Source of the DNA: CAJINA01 sp964636125
Lineage (GTDB): Bacteria > Desulfobacterota > Desulfobacteria > Desulfobacterales > CAJINA01
NCBI GenBank assembly: GCA_964636125.1
Contig: CAZWPX010000015.1
Location: 1-64,000 of the forward strand
Reading direction: 5' to 3'
DNA length: 64,000 bases
Positions 7,999-16,823 of this stretch are shown in pieces (the first letter of the stretch is position 1; each line of letters starts with the position of its first letter). The position numbers and the translations under genes are program-made. Below the pieces are notes generated by a model. It saw nothing but the letters and a program-made list of their open reading frames with translations. It was not told the origin of the DNA and ran no database searches.

Positions 7999-8913
7999 AT
8001 GGAAAAATTCGTATTTTTCTGTAAATCCTATGATAAAGACATGTTGCGGGCCCGGCGAATGGCCGAGAGCATCAACCGCTTCAACCTTGACGGGATACCG
8101 CTCTATTTATCGGTACCCGCCCGGGACCTGGCCGCCTTCAAAGAGTGCCTGGCGGATTTCCCGGTTCACTTTTTCACCGATGAGCAAATCCTGGGAATCA
8201 GCCAGCAAGCCAACGGAGCCATCCCGCAGCTCTTTCCAGCGCACCTGACCCAGCAACTGCTGAAGCTCGAATTCTGGAGAACCGGCGTGTGCCAGAATTA
8301 TGCCTGGATTGACTCCGATTCGTATTTTATCCGCCCCTTTAAAACGGCGGACTTTTTTTGGGATGACCACACGCCCTACCTGATCCAGGACGAATATGAC
8401 TCGGAAAAAGAGTTACAGCGCATGCAGCATGTCCCTAAAAAAACAAGGGCAAAGAGGGTCCGGGACATCTGTGCGCTGATATCGAAATTCCGGGCTCTTT
8501 TCGGTAACACCGGGCCTTTTGTCGCCTTTGGCGGGTCCACCCCGATCATCTGGTCCTGCCGGGTCCTGGAGGCCTTCAACACTGAATATCTCAAACCGAA
8601 AAATAAAACGGTTTACGAAATCCTGTATGACTATCCCTGTGAGACGCAGTTGTACGGTGAATACCTGCATTACAGTCACGCCATCGACCTGAAACCGCAC
8701 CCCCACATGTTCAAGAGTTTTTACCACGCGGATGATTTCTACATTTCCCAGGAAATGGGTGAAAATGAGTATTCGCTTTCCCAAGCGTACTCGGGCATCT
8801 GCATCCAGTCCAACTGGGCCCGCCTGGTGGAAAAAAAAAAGACCAGTGACCGTCTCAAAAAACACGCCCAGGAATTTCTGCGCGCCCTGGGATTGATCCG
8901 CTTTAAAAAGTAA
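7999..8913 (+). CDS. DUF6492-like putative glycosyltransferase
   Basis: A 304-residue protein whose start KFVFFCKSYDKDMLRARRM, later LLKLEFWRTGVCQNYAWIDSDS with a DSD triad, and FVAFGGSTPIIWSCRVLEA resemble DUF6492. This is a GT-A-like family found in polysaccharide loci. The DSD would be the metal/nucleotide-sugar DxD motif. I place the start at ATG 7999 because MEKFVFFCKSYD matches the family; the open frame upstream is not similar to anything. It is the only plus-strand gene inside the LPS region, convergent with the acetyltransferase gene. The sugar and acceptor are unknown. Confidence 0.65.
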   Translation: MEKFVFFCKSYDKDMLRARRMAESINRFNLDGIPLYLSVPARDLAAFKECLADFPVHFFTDEQILGISQQANGAIPQLFPAHLTQQLLKLEFWRTGVCQNYAWIDSDSYFIRPFKTADFFWDDHTPYLIQDEYDSEKELQRMQHVPKKTRAKRVRDICALISKFRALFGNTGPFVAFGGSTPIIWSCRVLEAFNTEYLKPKNKTVYEILYDYPCETQLYGEYLHYSHAIDLKPHPHMFKSFYHADDFYISQEMGENEYSLSQAYSGICIQSNWARLVEKKKTSDRLKKHAQEFLRALGLIRFKK

Positions 8914-9003
8914 CTATAGCGTTTGCCAGAATAAAATTCTGATTACGCAGGCTCCGTGTGTTGCTTGTATTTGCCCGTCGAATTTCAGACAAACAGAGCA
9001 TAT

Positions 9004-9612
9004 TTATGACAACCGGTATAGATCGTCGATGCGGTTGCTGCAAATCAGGTGAACTGCCCTGCGGATTTTTTCCTCGGACCAGTGCCACCACTGGAGGGCC
9101 ATCAATTTCTCTATGGTGGGCTCGTCAAACCGTTTTTTTACGATCCGCGCGGGATTGCCGGCTGCAACCGCATAAGGCGGCACATCGCGGCTCACCACCG
9201 ACCGGGCGGCCAGAACGGCCCCGGCACCCACCGTGACCCCGGATAAAATAGTGGCCCCCAGCCCAATCCAGACATCGTGACCGATGGTCACATCGCCATG
9301 TGAACTGGGAAAGCCCTTGATATCTGAGGCCTCCGGCCACAAGTGCCTGACCTGGGGAACCGGAGACGAAAAAGGGTAGGTGCTGCACCAATCCAGGCGA
9401 TGGTTCATCCCGAGGAATATTTCCACAGCCGGGGCAATGGAACAGAATTTACCAATGCGCAGCTTGACCGGATAGCCCTCATCAAAATGGACTTTCGGCT
9501 CCCCATAGGTGTACGCTCCGATCTCAAAAATATCACCTTTGAGCAGATCCCGGGTGTAAAACGACTCCTTGCGTTCAAGGTGCCGGGTCAGTCTGGAAAG
9601 GTACTCTTTCAT
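9004..9612 (-). CDS. CatB-related O-acetyltransferase (left-handed beta helix)
   Basis: Hexapeptide-repeat acyltransferase of the xenobiotic/virginiamycin acetyltransferase group, expected to use acetyl-CoA to O-acetylate a sugar. Residues 55-110 contain RIGKFCSIAPAVEIFLGMNHRLDW, where the NHxxDW-type loop carries the probable catalytic His. Hexapeptide turns GDVTIGHDVWIGLGATILSG and VTVGAGAVLAARSVV follow, then the family end YAVAAGNPARIVKKRF. The 202-residue length is typical. It is 14 bases downstream of a GT2 gene, so it probably decorates the glycan made by this operon. Drug acetylation is less likely given the context. Confidence 0.88.
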   Translation of the reverse strand: MKEYLSRLTRHLERKESFYTRDLLKGDIFEIGAYTYGEPKVHFDEGYPVKLRIGKFCSIAPAVEIFLGMNHRLDWCSTYPFSSPVPQVRHLWPEASDIKGFPSSHGDVTIGHDVWIGLGATILSGVTVGAGAVLAARSVVSRDVPPYAVAAGNPARIVKKRFDEPTIEKLMALQWWHWSEEKIRRAVHLICSNRIDDLYRLS

Positions 9613-9626
9613 TTTTGCATTCCCGC

Positions 9627-10598
9627 TCAGATTTTCAATTGTCCGTTTCGATTAAATTGCCGGCAAATCTTATTCAGCTGCACTTTATACTTGATTTTCT
9701 TCAGGGGATTGTTGGGCTTCAGGGTTTTAGCCAGGGCCAGCCGGTTGGCAAACTTATACTGCAGATCGAGATCCGCTCGATCCTGTCCGGACGCAATCTG
9801 CGCATAGCAATCCAGCACGTACAGGTTGCAGTCACGCATGTGGTGCAGTTCAACTTTGCGGCCAAACTTGTTCTGGAGCTTTTTACGGTTGGCCCGCATG
9901 AGTTTCTTCACATAGGCCTGCCCCCTGGAAGAGAAGCTTTTTCCAGCCTGATGATACACGAAAACATCTTCGGTAAACATCATTTTCAAACCGGCTGCTT
10001 TTACCTGCAGTGAAAAATCGGTATCTTCATAATACCCGGCCCCGAATTGCTCGTCCAGCCCCCCGAACCGCTGGTAAACGTCCTTCCGGACAGCCACACA
10101 GAAGAAATCAAGGCGTTGGGATGGGAACACGTCTGCGCGTGAGTGGCGGCACCAGGCCGCGCCCTCTTGCAGCACCGGCTCAACCGCTGTCCGGGTGGTG
10201 AAAATTTTCTGCTCATTACCGGCTTGATTGGTCGCTGGGCCCAGCATGGCCCAGTCGGGATTTGCCTGCATTAATTTACCCAGCCGGTTAAGGGCCCCGG
10301 AGGGAACCACCGTATCGCTGTTGAGCAGAATCAGGACCTGCCCCGCCGCAACCGCCGCGCCGTCGTTGTTGCCGCCGGCAAACCCCCGGTTGGTGGTATT
10401 CAATATCAGTTGAACATTGGCATGACCGGCCACCGCCCGCCGCAGCCGATCGGGTGTATCCCCTGTAGAGGCGTTGTCGATGACAATGATCTCAAGCGCC
10501 CGGTTGGTCTCATCCGCCACCAGGCTTTGCAGGCACGGGCCCGTCGTACGTTCAAAATTATTGTAACTCAAGACGATGACACTGGTTTCAACTTCCAT
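9627..10598 (-). CDS. GT2 family glycosyltransferase
   Basis: GT-A transferase of 323 residues. The N-terminal domain reads VIVLSYNNFERTTGPCLQSL, then IIVIDNASTGDTPDRL and ILLNSDTVVPSGALNRLG, where NSDT is the DxD-equivalent metal site. FFCVAVRKDVYQRFGGLDE and GYYEDTDFSLQVKAAG form the acceptor/catalytic region typical of rhamnosyltransferase-like GT2 enzymes. The ATG at 10598 is chosen because the 33 upstream residues overlap the next gene and are not family-like. It lies four bases after the preceding gene stop, so the two are likely coupled. Confidence 0.88.
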   Translation of the reverse strand: MEVETSVIVLSYNNFERTTGPCLQSLVADETNRALEIIVIDNASTGDTPDRLRRAVAGHANVQLILNTTNRGFAGGNNDGAAVAAGQVLILLNSDTVVPSGALNRLGKLMQANPDWAMLGPATNQAGNEQKIFTTRTAVEPVLQEGAAWCRHSRADVFPSQRLDFFCVAVRKDVYQRFGGLDEQFGAGYYEDTDFSLQVKAAGLKMMFTEDVFVYHQAGKSFSSRGQAYVKKLMRANRKKLQNKFGRKVELHHMRDCNLYVLDCYAQIASGQDRADLDLQYKFANRLALAKTLKPNNPLKKIKYKVQLNKICRQFNRNGQLKI

Positions 10599-10602
10599 CA
10601 AT

Positions 10603-11928
10603 CTACCCTTCGCTGTGCTCTCTTTTAATCCGGCCGGCGACTTCCAGCAGTTTCTCAACGGCCCGGTTAACCGTGAACGGTGAGCGGTAGGCCACATCCG
10701 GCAGCCCGTCTGTTTCCCAAGTCTGAATCAATGTAAGAAGCGCCGCCTGGACAGCCGCCGGGTCCCCCTCATCAACGAGGGCATGCCCCGCCCGGGTCAA
10801 CAGGGTCTCCAGTTCAGACCCCCGGGCGGCAAAGCCGAGAATCGGGCGATCCATCAGGAGATACTCGTACAGCTTGGAAGGAATATACTCCAGGCTGTCG
10901 CTATCGCGGCCGTGCATCAGTAGCAGCACATCGCTGCAGCGCATGGCTTCGAGTACCTGCTGTCGGCCGCTTTTACCGGTACCCGCATCAAATTCCAGGC
11001 GCCCATGGGGGCAAAAAACATCTCCAAGGGGAAATTGTTCCAGGGCCGCCAGGGTAACCGGATCCGGCTGGGCGCCGTATACATCCAGCCGAAGCTTATC
11101 ATGCAAGCCGGGCCGGTTGTGGAGAATGGTGTGGAGCGCTTCAACAATGCAGGCCAGGTTACGATCCTCCGCCAGAGAGCCAAAGTGGCCAAAGCGCAAA
11201 CGCGGCCCCCGGGTGTAGGCAAGTGTGCCCAGATCCGGTTTTTCAGAACCCGGTCGCAGGATGAGGGCCGCACCCCGGATCGGGTGGCGTCGGGAGGCAC
11301 TTTCCAGGGCCTTCTCGGTAAAATAAACCACCGCCGCGGCATTGGCCAGGGTGGCTTTCTCGATCCATCGCCTGAACCAGTAATTGTGCCAGCGCGGACG
11401 CTCATCATCGTAAATCAGCGGATCGTGCAGTTCCGCCAGCCAGGGGCGTTTCAAAAGCCTATGCAGGAAATAACCCGCCGCATGGGTGCTGGGAGGACCG
11501 GCCGTGGAATAGATAATCTCCGGCCGGTACCGTCGGGCGATGAATATGCCCCACAGGGTAGCGCTGAGGCACCAGGACCACTGGCTGTCCAACTGGATCA
11601 ACAGTTTCTCAATGATCAGAAAGGGCAGGCAGACCAGGGTGAGCAGCGCCTTGAGCAGTTTTTCAGAAACCCGTGAGGCGGTTTTTTTTTTAATGATGTG
11701 CCGTAATTCGAAAAGCATCCCGGACGGGGCGGGCGAAAATACCTGAAAATGGGGGAAACGGTCATCCCGGTCCCCGGTGGGGGCACTGAGAACCACGGGT
11801 CGAATACCGGCCGCCATTAAAAATGGCAGACGATCGGTAATCGTCTGGCTGGCTGCCCGGCCGTCCATATTGAAGCAATGGGCCAGGATGAACCAGTTCT
11901 CAGTGTGTGGCGGTGTGGACGGTTTCAT
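10603..11928 (-). CDS. Glycosyltransferase, GT4-like
   Basis: A 441-residue GT-B-type protein. The N-terminal half includes FILAHCFNMDGRAASQTI, RYRPEIIYSTAGPPSTHAAG and RPWLAELHDPLIYDD, the pattern of GT4 enzymes acting on polysaccharide precursors. The C-terminal half shows RLRFGHFGSLAEDRNL, LRLDVYGAQPDPVT, DVLLLMHGRDSDSLEYIPSK and LYEYLLMDRPILGFA. Its ATG overlaps the TGA of the methyltransferase gene by four bases, indicating translational coupling. Specificity is not readable. Confidence 0.82.
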   Translation of the reverse strand: MKPSTPPHTENWFILAHCFNMDGRAASQTITDRLPFLMAAGIRPVVLSAPTGDRDDRFPHFQVFSPAPSGMLFELRHIIKKKTASRVSEKLLKALLTLVCLPFLIIEKLLIQLDSQWSWCLSATLWGIFIARRYRPEIIYSTAGPPSTHAAGYFLHRLLKRPWLAELHDPLIYDDERPRWHNYWFRRWIEKATLANAAAVVYFTEKALESASRRHPIRGAALILRPGSEKPDLGTLAYTRGPRLRFGHFGSLAEDRNLACIVEALHTILHNRPGLHDKLRLDVYGAQPDPVTLAALEQFPLGDVFCPHGRLEFDAGTGKSGRQQVLEAMRCSDVLLLMHGRDSDSLEYIPSKLYEYLLMDRPILGFAARGSELETLLTRAGHALVDEGDPAAVQAALLTLIQTWETDGLPDVAYRSPFTVNRAVEKLLEVAGRIKREHSEG

Positions 11929-12680
11929 AGACCTGCAACCGGCTCAGCTTTATAGGCGAATTGCGTTGATATCAAATTTCGGAAGGTATGGATATAACTT
12001 TTACGCCACCTCAGGCCCACGAACGGTATAAGCCGCAGCAGGTCGGAAGGGGCCAGCAGGCGCTTGTCAAACAGCAGGCGAAACGGGCAGAAATCTTCAA
12101 AACTGTACCCCTCATCCACTATTCGGTAGCCGCTCTCCCGGAGCAGGTCCTGAAAACTGTGCACCGTAAAAAACCGCAGATGGGTTTTATCCATGATACC
12201 GTAATCCTGGTATTCCCAGCGCCCGCGCAAAAGGTCCAGCCGGATCTTCCAATGGGCGACGTTGCAGGTAGATACCACCAGAACACCACCGGCGGCAATC
12301 CAGTTGCGAATTTTTACCAGCACGGGGCCGGGGCGGGCGATATGCTCGATCACCTGTGACATGAACACGACCTGGAATTTGCCGTGTGCGGCCACATGGT
12401 CATCCAGACGGGTCTGCAGGTCGGGGTCTGAAATGTTGCCCTCCAGCAGGTAGCGGCAGCGGCTGCGGGCCACCGCGGCCTGGTCCGGATTCAATTCAAT
12501 ACCGGTGACCACGCAATCCATCTGCCGCTGCAGATAGGCCGACATGTAACCGGTGGCGCACCCGATCTCCAGAACCGTCGCACCGGCCGGCAGCATCTCG
12601 AATTGAATCCGGTCAATATTATTTTGGTTCAGCCGGCTGGCGTCGAAATCATCAATGTTGTATTTTATCCCGGTACTCAT
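11925..12680 (-). CDS. Class I SAM-dependent methyltransferase
   Basis: A 251-residue protein of the methyltransferase type common in polysaccharide loci. Motif I is VLEIGCATGYMSAYLQ, followed by VVTGIELNPDQAAVARSRC for the ribose-binding acidic residue. FQVVFMSQVIEHIARPGPVL corresponds to motif II, and GGVLVVSTCNVAHW to motif III. It probably methylates a glycan residue, perhaps as a chain cap. The ATG at 12680 overlaps the stop of the upstream GT2 gene (ATGA), so the start is well supported; the upstream ATG-less extension to 12704 is not needed. Confidence 0.85.
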   Translation of the reverse strand: MSTGIKYNIDDFDASRLNQNNIDRIQFEMLPAGATVLEIGCATGYMSAYLQRQMDCVVTGIELNPDQAAVARSRCRYLLEGNISDPDLQTRLDDHVAAHGKFQVVFMSQVIEHIARPGPVLVKIRNWIAAGGVLVVSTCNVAHWKIRLDLLRGRWEYQDYGIMDKTHLRFFTVHSFQDLLRESGYRIVDEGYSFEDFCPFRLLFDKRLLAPSDLLRLIPFVGLRWRKSYIHTFRNLISTQFAYKAEPVAGL

Positions 12681-13465
12681 TGAGTGGACAGTCCTTTGGG
12701 GCAATAATAGACGTTTGACGCCATCACCTGCCTGAGCAGCGCGTCGTTGTCCGCCAGGCGGCTGCGATTATTTTCCGCATGCCAGAGATGATAGCAGATC
12801 GCTGCAAATGCGTGGGATTTGCGGCGCAATCCGTAACTGTAAAATCGAACGGCCAATTCTGAATCTTCGCGGCCCCACCCCTTGAAAGCTTCATTGAACC
12901 CATTGACCGCGTAGATGTCATCCCGATAGAACCCCATGTTGCAGCTGCGGATACCATTTAAGCTGCGGCTGGTGGTAGCCGGCAGAAAGGGCAGCCGCAG
13001 CAGATGGTGGCGGTTTCCCAAACCTGCTTGCAGCAAGAGCCGCATCTTTTTTGGCAGCGTATCGGTATTGCTGCAGGCAAAGGTGGCCGCACGCTGCTGT
13101 TCAACCAGCACCCTCTTTCCCTGGAAAAAAAAACCGCGCCGGGCCAGGGCGGCGTGATCTGCGATAAAACACCTGTCCGGGATGCAATCCCCGTCCAGGG
13201 AAACGAGGTAGTCCCCGGTCGACTTCCGGATGGCCTTATTTCTAATTGCCGCGGCCCGAAACCCCCGGTCCGCGTGCCACACATGGTGGAGCGGAAAAGG
13301 CGTGGTTTTGGAAAAGTCTTCCAGAACCGCCCCAGTTGCGGGACCGGAACCATCATCGGCCACTATGACCTCACCCGGCAGACGGGTCTGGCGAGCCAGC
13401 CCGGCAAGGACCCGTCCCAGGGCGCCCGGGCGGTTGTACGTTGTCATGATGACTGATAGTTGCAT
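12677..13465 (-). CDS. GT2 glycosyltransferase with galactosyltransferase-type C-terminal region
   Basis: A 262-residue GT-A enzyme. MQLSVIMTTYNRPGALGRV, VIVADDGSGPATGAVL and YLVSLDGDCIPDRCF (DGD as metal site) mark the nucleotide-sugar domain. The end NGFNEAFKGWGREDSELAVRF is the Glyco_transf_7C motif WGxEDxxL. The start codon is embedded at the border of an 8-bp tandem repeat: the two bases upstream of ATG already belong to it, and no Shine-Dalgarno sequence can be formed from the repeat unit. Its expression could therefore depend on repeat number. It is the first of a tightly coupled run GT2-methyltransferase-GT-GT2-acetyltransferase. Confidence 0.87.
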   Translation of the reverse strand: MQLSVIMTTYNRPGALGRVLAGLARQTRLPGEVIVADDGSGPATGAVLEDFSKTTPFPLHHVWHADRGFRAAAIRNKAIRKSTGDYLVSLDGDCIPDRCFIADHAALARRGFFFQGKRVLVEQQRAATFACSNTDTLPKKMRLLLQAGLGNRHHLLRLPFLPATTSRSLNGIRSCNMGFYRDDIYAVNGFNEAFKGWGREDSELAVRFYSYGLRRKSHAFAAICYHLWHAENNRSRLADNDALLRQVMASNVYYCPKGLSTQ

Positions 13466-13684
13466 GGTTCAAGGGTTCAAGGGTTCAAGGGTTCAAGGGT
13501 TCAAGGGTTCAAGGGTTCAAGGGTTCAANNNNNNNNNNNNNNNNNNNNNNNNNNNNNNNNNNNNNNNNNNNNNNNNNNNNNNNNNNNNNNNNNNNNNNNN
13601 NNNNNNNNNNNNNNNNNNNNNNNNNNNNTCAAGGGTTCAAGGGTTCAAGGGTTCAAGGGTTCAAGGGTTCAAGGGTTCAAGGGC
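13466..13684. repeat. 8-bp tandem repeat (ttcaaggg)n with 100-N assembly gap
   Basis: About 7.6 copies of ttcaaggg are seen from 13468 to 13528 and about 6.9 copies from 13629 to 13683. Exactly 100 Ns (13529-13628) stand between them, so the real copy number is unknown and at least 14. The array fills the space between a heptosyltransferase-type gene (stop side at 13733) and the start codon of the next gene of the same operon at 13465. Eight is not a multiple of three, so slippage would shift any frame read through it. Confidence 0.97.
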
Positions 13685-13732
13685 CGGATCGGATAGACCC
13701 CAAATTATATCAAGTGTAATCAATAAATTTGC

Positions 13733-14794
13733 TTACAGAAGCTGCAGTTTTTTAATCTCCCGGAGAACCATTTCAACCGTAATGCCGTCCATACAGTGAC
13801 AGGTTGCGCAGCTGCGCTTAAAACAGGGCGCGCAGCTGTGATGTGTCCGCACCACCCTGTGCACGGCTCCATACGGACCTGTTCGCCAGGGGGCTGTCGG
13901 CCCGAACAGGGCCACAACCGGGATGCCCACCGCCGCGCCCAGATGCATGGGGCCTGTATCTGTGGATACCAGACAGGCAGCGCGTTCGTAAAGGGCGGCC
14001 AGTTCCATTAAGGATGTCCGGCCGACGAGATTCAACGGCCTGTGCCGCATGCCGGCTTCGATTTCTCTGACCAGGACACCGTCCGCCGGGCCACCGCTGA
14101 AAACCACCCTGGCATCATAACGCTCTATCAGAATATCCGCAAGGGCGGCAAATCTTTCACCGGCCCATAGCTTGGTTTCCCATTGGGCGACCGGGTTGAT
14201 GGCCACCAGTTTCGCCGTGCTGTCAATTCCGGCGGCCGACAACCGCTGCGCAACAGCTGTTCTGTCCCGGTTGGTAACAGGCAGTTTATAGGCAACCCGG
14301 CCCGCAGGAATCCCGACATGTTCCAGCAGCATGAGCCCCCGGGTAAGTGCGTGGATCTCCATGTCCACCGCCGGTACCCGTTCATTCAAAAACAGGTAGC
14401 TGTGTTCCTGGTGCGTCAGCCCTTTGCCAAAGCCGATCTTGCGAGGGCTTCTGGCCAGAGCCACGAGCATCCCCCCTTTTAAAGCGGCCTGGAAATCAAA
14501 GATCATGTCGTAGCGGGTATCACGCAGCGCCTTCACAAACTTGAAAATCGCTTTCAAATGACGGCCGCGCGAAGGCCCGGACAACCCCTGCAGCCAGCGT
14601 TTGCGCTTTGAGACCAGCACACTGCTCAGGGCCGGATGACCCTCCAGCAGGCCGGCCGCCGCCTCCTCTACCAGCCAGGTAATCCGCGCCCGGGGGTAAC
14701 GCCGCCGGATGGCGTTCAAGGCCGGCAGAGTATGAATGACGTCACCGATGGCGCTGAGTTTAACGATGAGAATATTTTGGGGGTCTGTTTGCAT
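13733..14794 (-). CDS. waaC: GT9 heptosyltransferase, WaaC-like
   Basis: Glycosyltransferase family 9 enzyme of 353 residues, expected to add heptose to Kdo2-lipid A. The start ILIVKLSAIGDVIHTLPAL is the family hallmark, followed by ARITWLVEEAAAGLLEGHP. The C-terminal half shows VAINPVAQWETKLWAGERFAAL, VVFSGGPADG, LVGRTSLMELAALYERA, VSTDTGPMHLGAAVGIPVVALFG and a CAPC...CATC...CM cysteine tail typical of the family. The ATG at 14794 is chosen because QNILIVKLS aligns with the usual start. WaaQ-type heptosyltransferase III is an alternative, since only similarity to LPS heptosyltransferase I guides the choice. Confidence 0.85.
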   Translation of the reverse strand: MQTDPQNILIVKLSAIGDVIHTLPALNAIRRRYPRARITWLVEEAAAGLLEGHPALSSVLVSKRKRWLQGLSGPSRGRHLKAIFKFVKALRDTRYDMIFDFQAALKGGMLVALARSPRKIGFGKGLTHQEHSYLFLNERVPAVDMEIHALTRGLMLLEHVGIPAGRVAYKLPVTNRDRTAVAQRLSAAGIDSTAKLVAINPVAQWETKLWAGERFAALADILIERYDARVVFSGGPADGVLVREIEAGMRHRPLNLVGRTSLMELAALYERAACLVSTDTGPMHLGAAVGIPVVALFGPTAPWRTGPYGAVHRVVRTHHSCAPCFKRSCATCHCMDGITVEMVLREIKKLQLL

Positions 14795-14832
14795 CGTTGT
14801 CCACAATTTCTCAAATTGATACCAGCAATGGC

Positions 14833-15888
14833 TTACTTGCCGCAATCAAAGGCCGGCTCCCGCAGCTCTGCGAGTACCCTGTCAACCGAAATGCGGGTCA
14901 TGCACCGATGGTCAATAGGGCACACTGTTTTCAAACAGGGAGCCATGTAACAGGCTCCGGGGACCCTCACAATCCGGCTGTTGCGGTTGCTGGGGCCGGT
15001 GGCGATATGATCGGTGGGTCCGATGATGGCCAACTGTGGTATATCCAAGGCCGCGGCCACGTGCATCAAACCGGAATCGTTGGTAATAAAGAACCGACAG
15101 GCGTTAATCAGGCACATCGCCTCACGCAGGCTGGTGCGGCCGCACAAGTTCACCGCGCAGCCGTCGGTCTGGGCGGCTATCTGCTGTCCGAGGTCAACTT
15201 CACCCGGGCCGCCGAAAAGCAGGCTGCGCATCCCTTTCTCTGCATATATCCGCCTGCTCAGTTCGGCAAAGCGTTCTGGCAGCCACCTTTTGGCGGTACC
15301 AAAGGTCGCCCCGGGGTTCAGCCCGGCCACCGGCGCTCCGGGCTCAATGCCAAACCCGGCCAGCAGTGCCCGGGAGTGGGCCTGCTCCTGCTCCGACACG
15401 AACAGTGCCAGGTCCCGGCCATCCAGATCCAGGCCCGCGCCTCCCAGGATCCCAAGATAATAGTCGATCAGGTGGCCTTTCTTTAAGGCCCGATAGTTGT
15501 AGAGCCTGTCTGTCAGCAGGGCCGTCCGGCCATCCGTGGCAAAGCCCAGGCGCCGGGGAATCCGGCCTGCAAACGCGAGCATCGCCGCCTCAAAAGCATT
15601 CTGGAAGAGTATGGCCAGGTCAAAATTTTTTTGCCGCAGGTCCCGGCACAGACGCATGCGCCCGGTCAGGCCTTTGTGCCGGCCGCCAGTCTCATAAATC
15701 ATGATCTCGTCGACATGGGGACTGTTTTGAAAAACCGGCACGACCCAGGGTTTGGCCAGAAGCGTTATCCTGGCCAGGGGGAAGTTTTTGCGGACCGCCC
15801 GTGCGGTCGGTGTGGTCATAACCGCGTCACCGACCCAGTTGGCTGACCTGAGCAATATTTGACGGACGTCTTTAAACGCTGTGTTCAT
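14833..15888 (-). CDS. waaF: GT9 ADP-heptose:LPS heptosyltransferase II
   Basis: GT9 enzyme of 351 residues that adds the second heptose of the inner core. The N-terminus ILLRSANWVGDAVMTTPTARA, then FDLAILFQNAFEAAMLAFAG and RLGFATDGRTALLTDRL, match WaaF closely. The C-terminal donor domain has AGLNPGATFGTAKRWLPERF, LFGGPGEVDLGQQI, NLCGRTSLREAMCLI and FITNDSGLMHVAAALDIP, and a CYMAPCLKTVCPIDHRCM tail. Its end is 38 bases upstream of the waaC-like start on the same strand. Together the two genes imply a heptose-containing inner core. Confidence 0.92.
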   Translation of the reverse strand: MNTAFKDVRQILLRSANWVGDAVMTTPTARAVRKNFPLARITLLAKPWVVPVFQNSPHVDEIMIYETGGRHKGLTGRMRLCRDLRQKNFDLAILFQNAFEAAMLAFAGRIPRRLGFATDGRTALLTDRLYNYRALKKGHLIDYYLGILGGAGLDLDGRDLALFVSEQEQAHSRALLAGFGIEPGAPVAGLNPGATFGTAKRWLPERFAELSRRIYAEKGMRSLLFGGPGEVDLGQQIAAQTDGCAVNLCGRTSLREAMCLINACRFFITNDSGLMHVAAALDIPQLAIIGPTDHIATGPSNRNSRIVRVPGACYMAPCLKTVCPIDHRCMTRISVDRVLAELREPAFDCGK

Positions 15889-15909
15889 ATTATCACTTGA
15901 AAAGGGTTG

Positions 15910-16815
15910 CTAAGATTCCCGGGGCCAGGCGCAATAGGACCTGGTTTTCCAGCGCTGGTGCACCCAGAACCATTGATCCGGGTACCGGCGGACAATTGCT
16001 TCGATGGCCTGGTTGTATTTTTCGGTATTCAGTTCAATGTCCTTATAGTTATCACCGGTTCGAACCAAAGGAATTTCCGGCAAAACTTCAGCCCTGAACC
16101 CTGGGCCTTCCCTGATCAGAAAAATCGGCACCACCGGGGCTTCGGTTCTCAGGGCCATCACCGCCATGCCCTTGTTTGTGCAGGCCCGGCGCCTGAAAAA
16201 GTCCACAAACACGCCATTATAATAATCGACATTCTGGTCCATCAGCATGGCCACGCACTGGTTCTTTTTAAGGGCTTTTACAATTTTGAATATGGCCCGT
16301 TTGGTGGGGATCAGTTCAGCCCCAAAGCGGCAGCGGATCTGTTTTACGGCATCATCGAGGGCCTGTGAATCAAGAGGCCGGTAAACCACGTTGGCCTGGA
16401 TGGACGCCATATGGGCAATGAGGGGAAACAGTTCCCAGTTGCCCATATGGGCGGTCAGGAGCAATACCCCCTTGCCTTTGCCAATGGCCCGGTGGTAATG
16501 CTCACGGCCACTGATCTTAAAATACCGCCCGAGCGCATCGGGGCTGAGTCTGGCCGCCCAGGCGATCTCAAAAATCATCTTCCCCAGATTTATAAACACC
16601 TGGCGGACAATCCGGTACGCGGCCTGCGACTGCGGCGGCCACCCAAAGGCCCGACGGACATTCTCCATGGCGATCAGGCGATGTTTCCGATCAAACGTGA
16701 ACAGCAGGCGGCCGATCACCCGACCGGCCAGAAGGCCCGCCGGTCGCGGCAGGCAGCCGATCACCCGGAGGGTCCCGAGTAGAGCCGGGCCCACAAATCT
16801 ATTTAAGTCCATCAT
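15910..16815 (-). CDS. lpxL: Lysophospholipid acyltransferase family, lipid A late acyltransferase (LpxL/HtrB-like)
   Basis: Adds a secondary acyl chain to lipid A at the cytoplasmic face. An N-terminal hydrophobic helix (FVGPALLGTLRVIGCL) anchors it. The catalytic H-x4-E/D site is LLTAHMGNWELFPLIAHM; GVFVDFFRRRACTNKGMAVMA and VPIFLIREGPGFRAEV follow, and QWFWVHQRWKTR is the conserved end. The start is unclear: ATG at 16815 or 16812, or a TTG at 16827 overlapping the lpxK stop. It lies between lpxK and waaF. LpxL versus LpxM cannot be separated from the sequence alone. Confidence 0.88.
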   Translation of the reverse strand: MMDLNRFVGPALLGTLRVIGCLPRPAGLLAGRVIGRLLFTFDRKHRLIAMENVRRAFGWPPQSQAAYRIVRQVFINLGKMIFEIAWAARLSPDALGRYFKISGREHYHRAIGKGKGVLLLTAHMGNWELFPLIAHMASIQANVVYRPLDSQALDDAVKQIRCRFGAELIPTKRAIFKIVKALKKNQCVAMLMDQNVDYYNGVFVDFFRRRACTNKGMAVMALRTEAPVVPIFLIREGPGFRAEVLPEIPLVRTGDNYKDIELNTEKYNQAIEAIVRRYPDQWFWVHQRWKTRSYCAWPRES

Positions 16816-16823
16816 ATGCCATT

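Noticed and set aside
13468..13683. Repeat considered as a CRISPR array
   Set aside because: The unit is 8 bp, contiguous and has no spacers.
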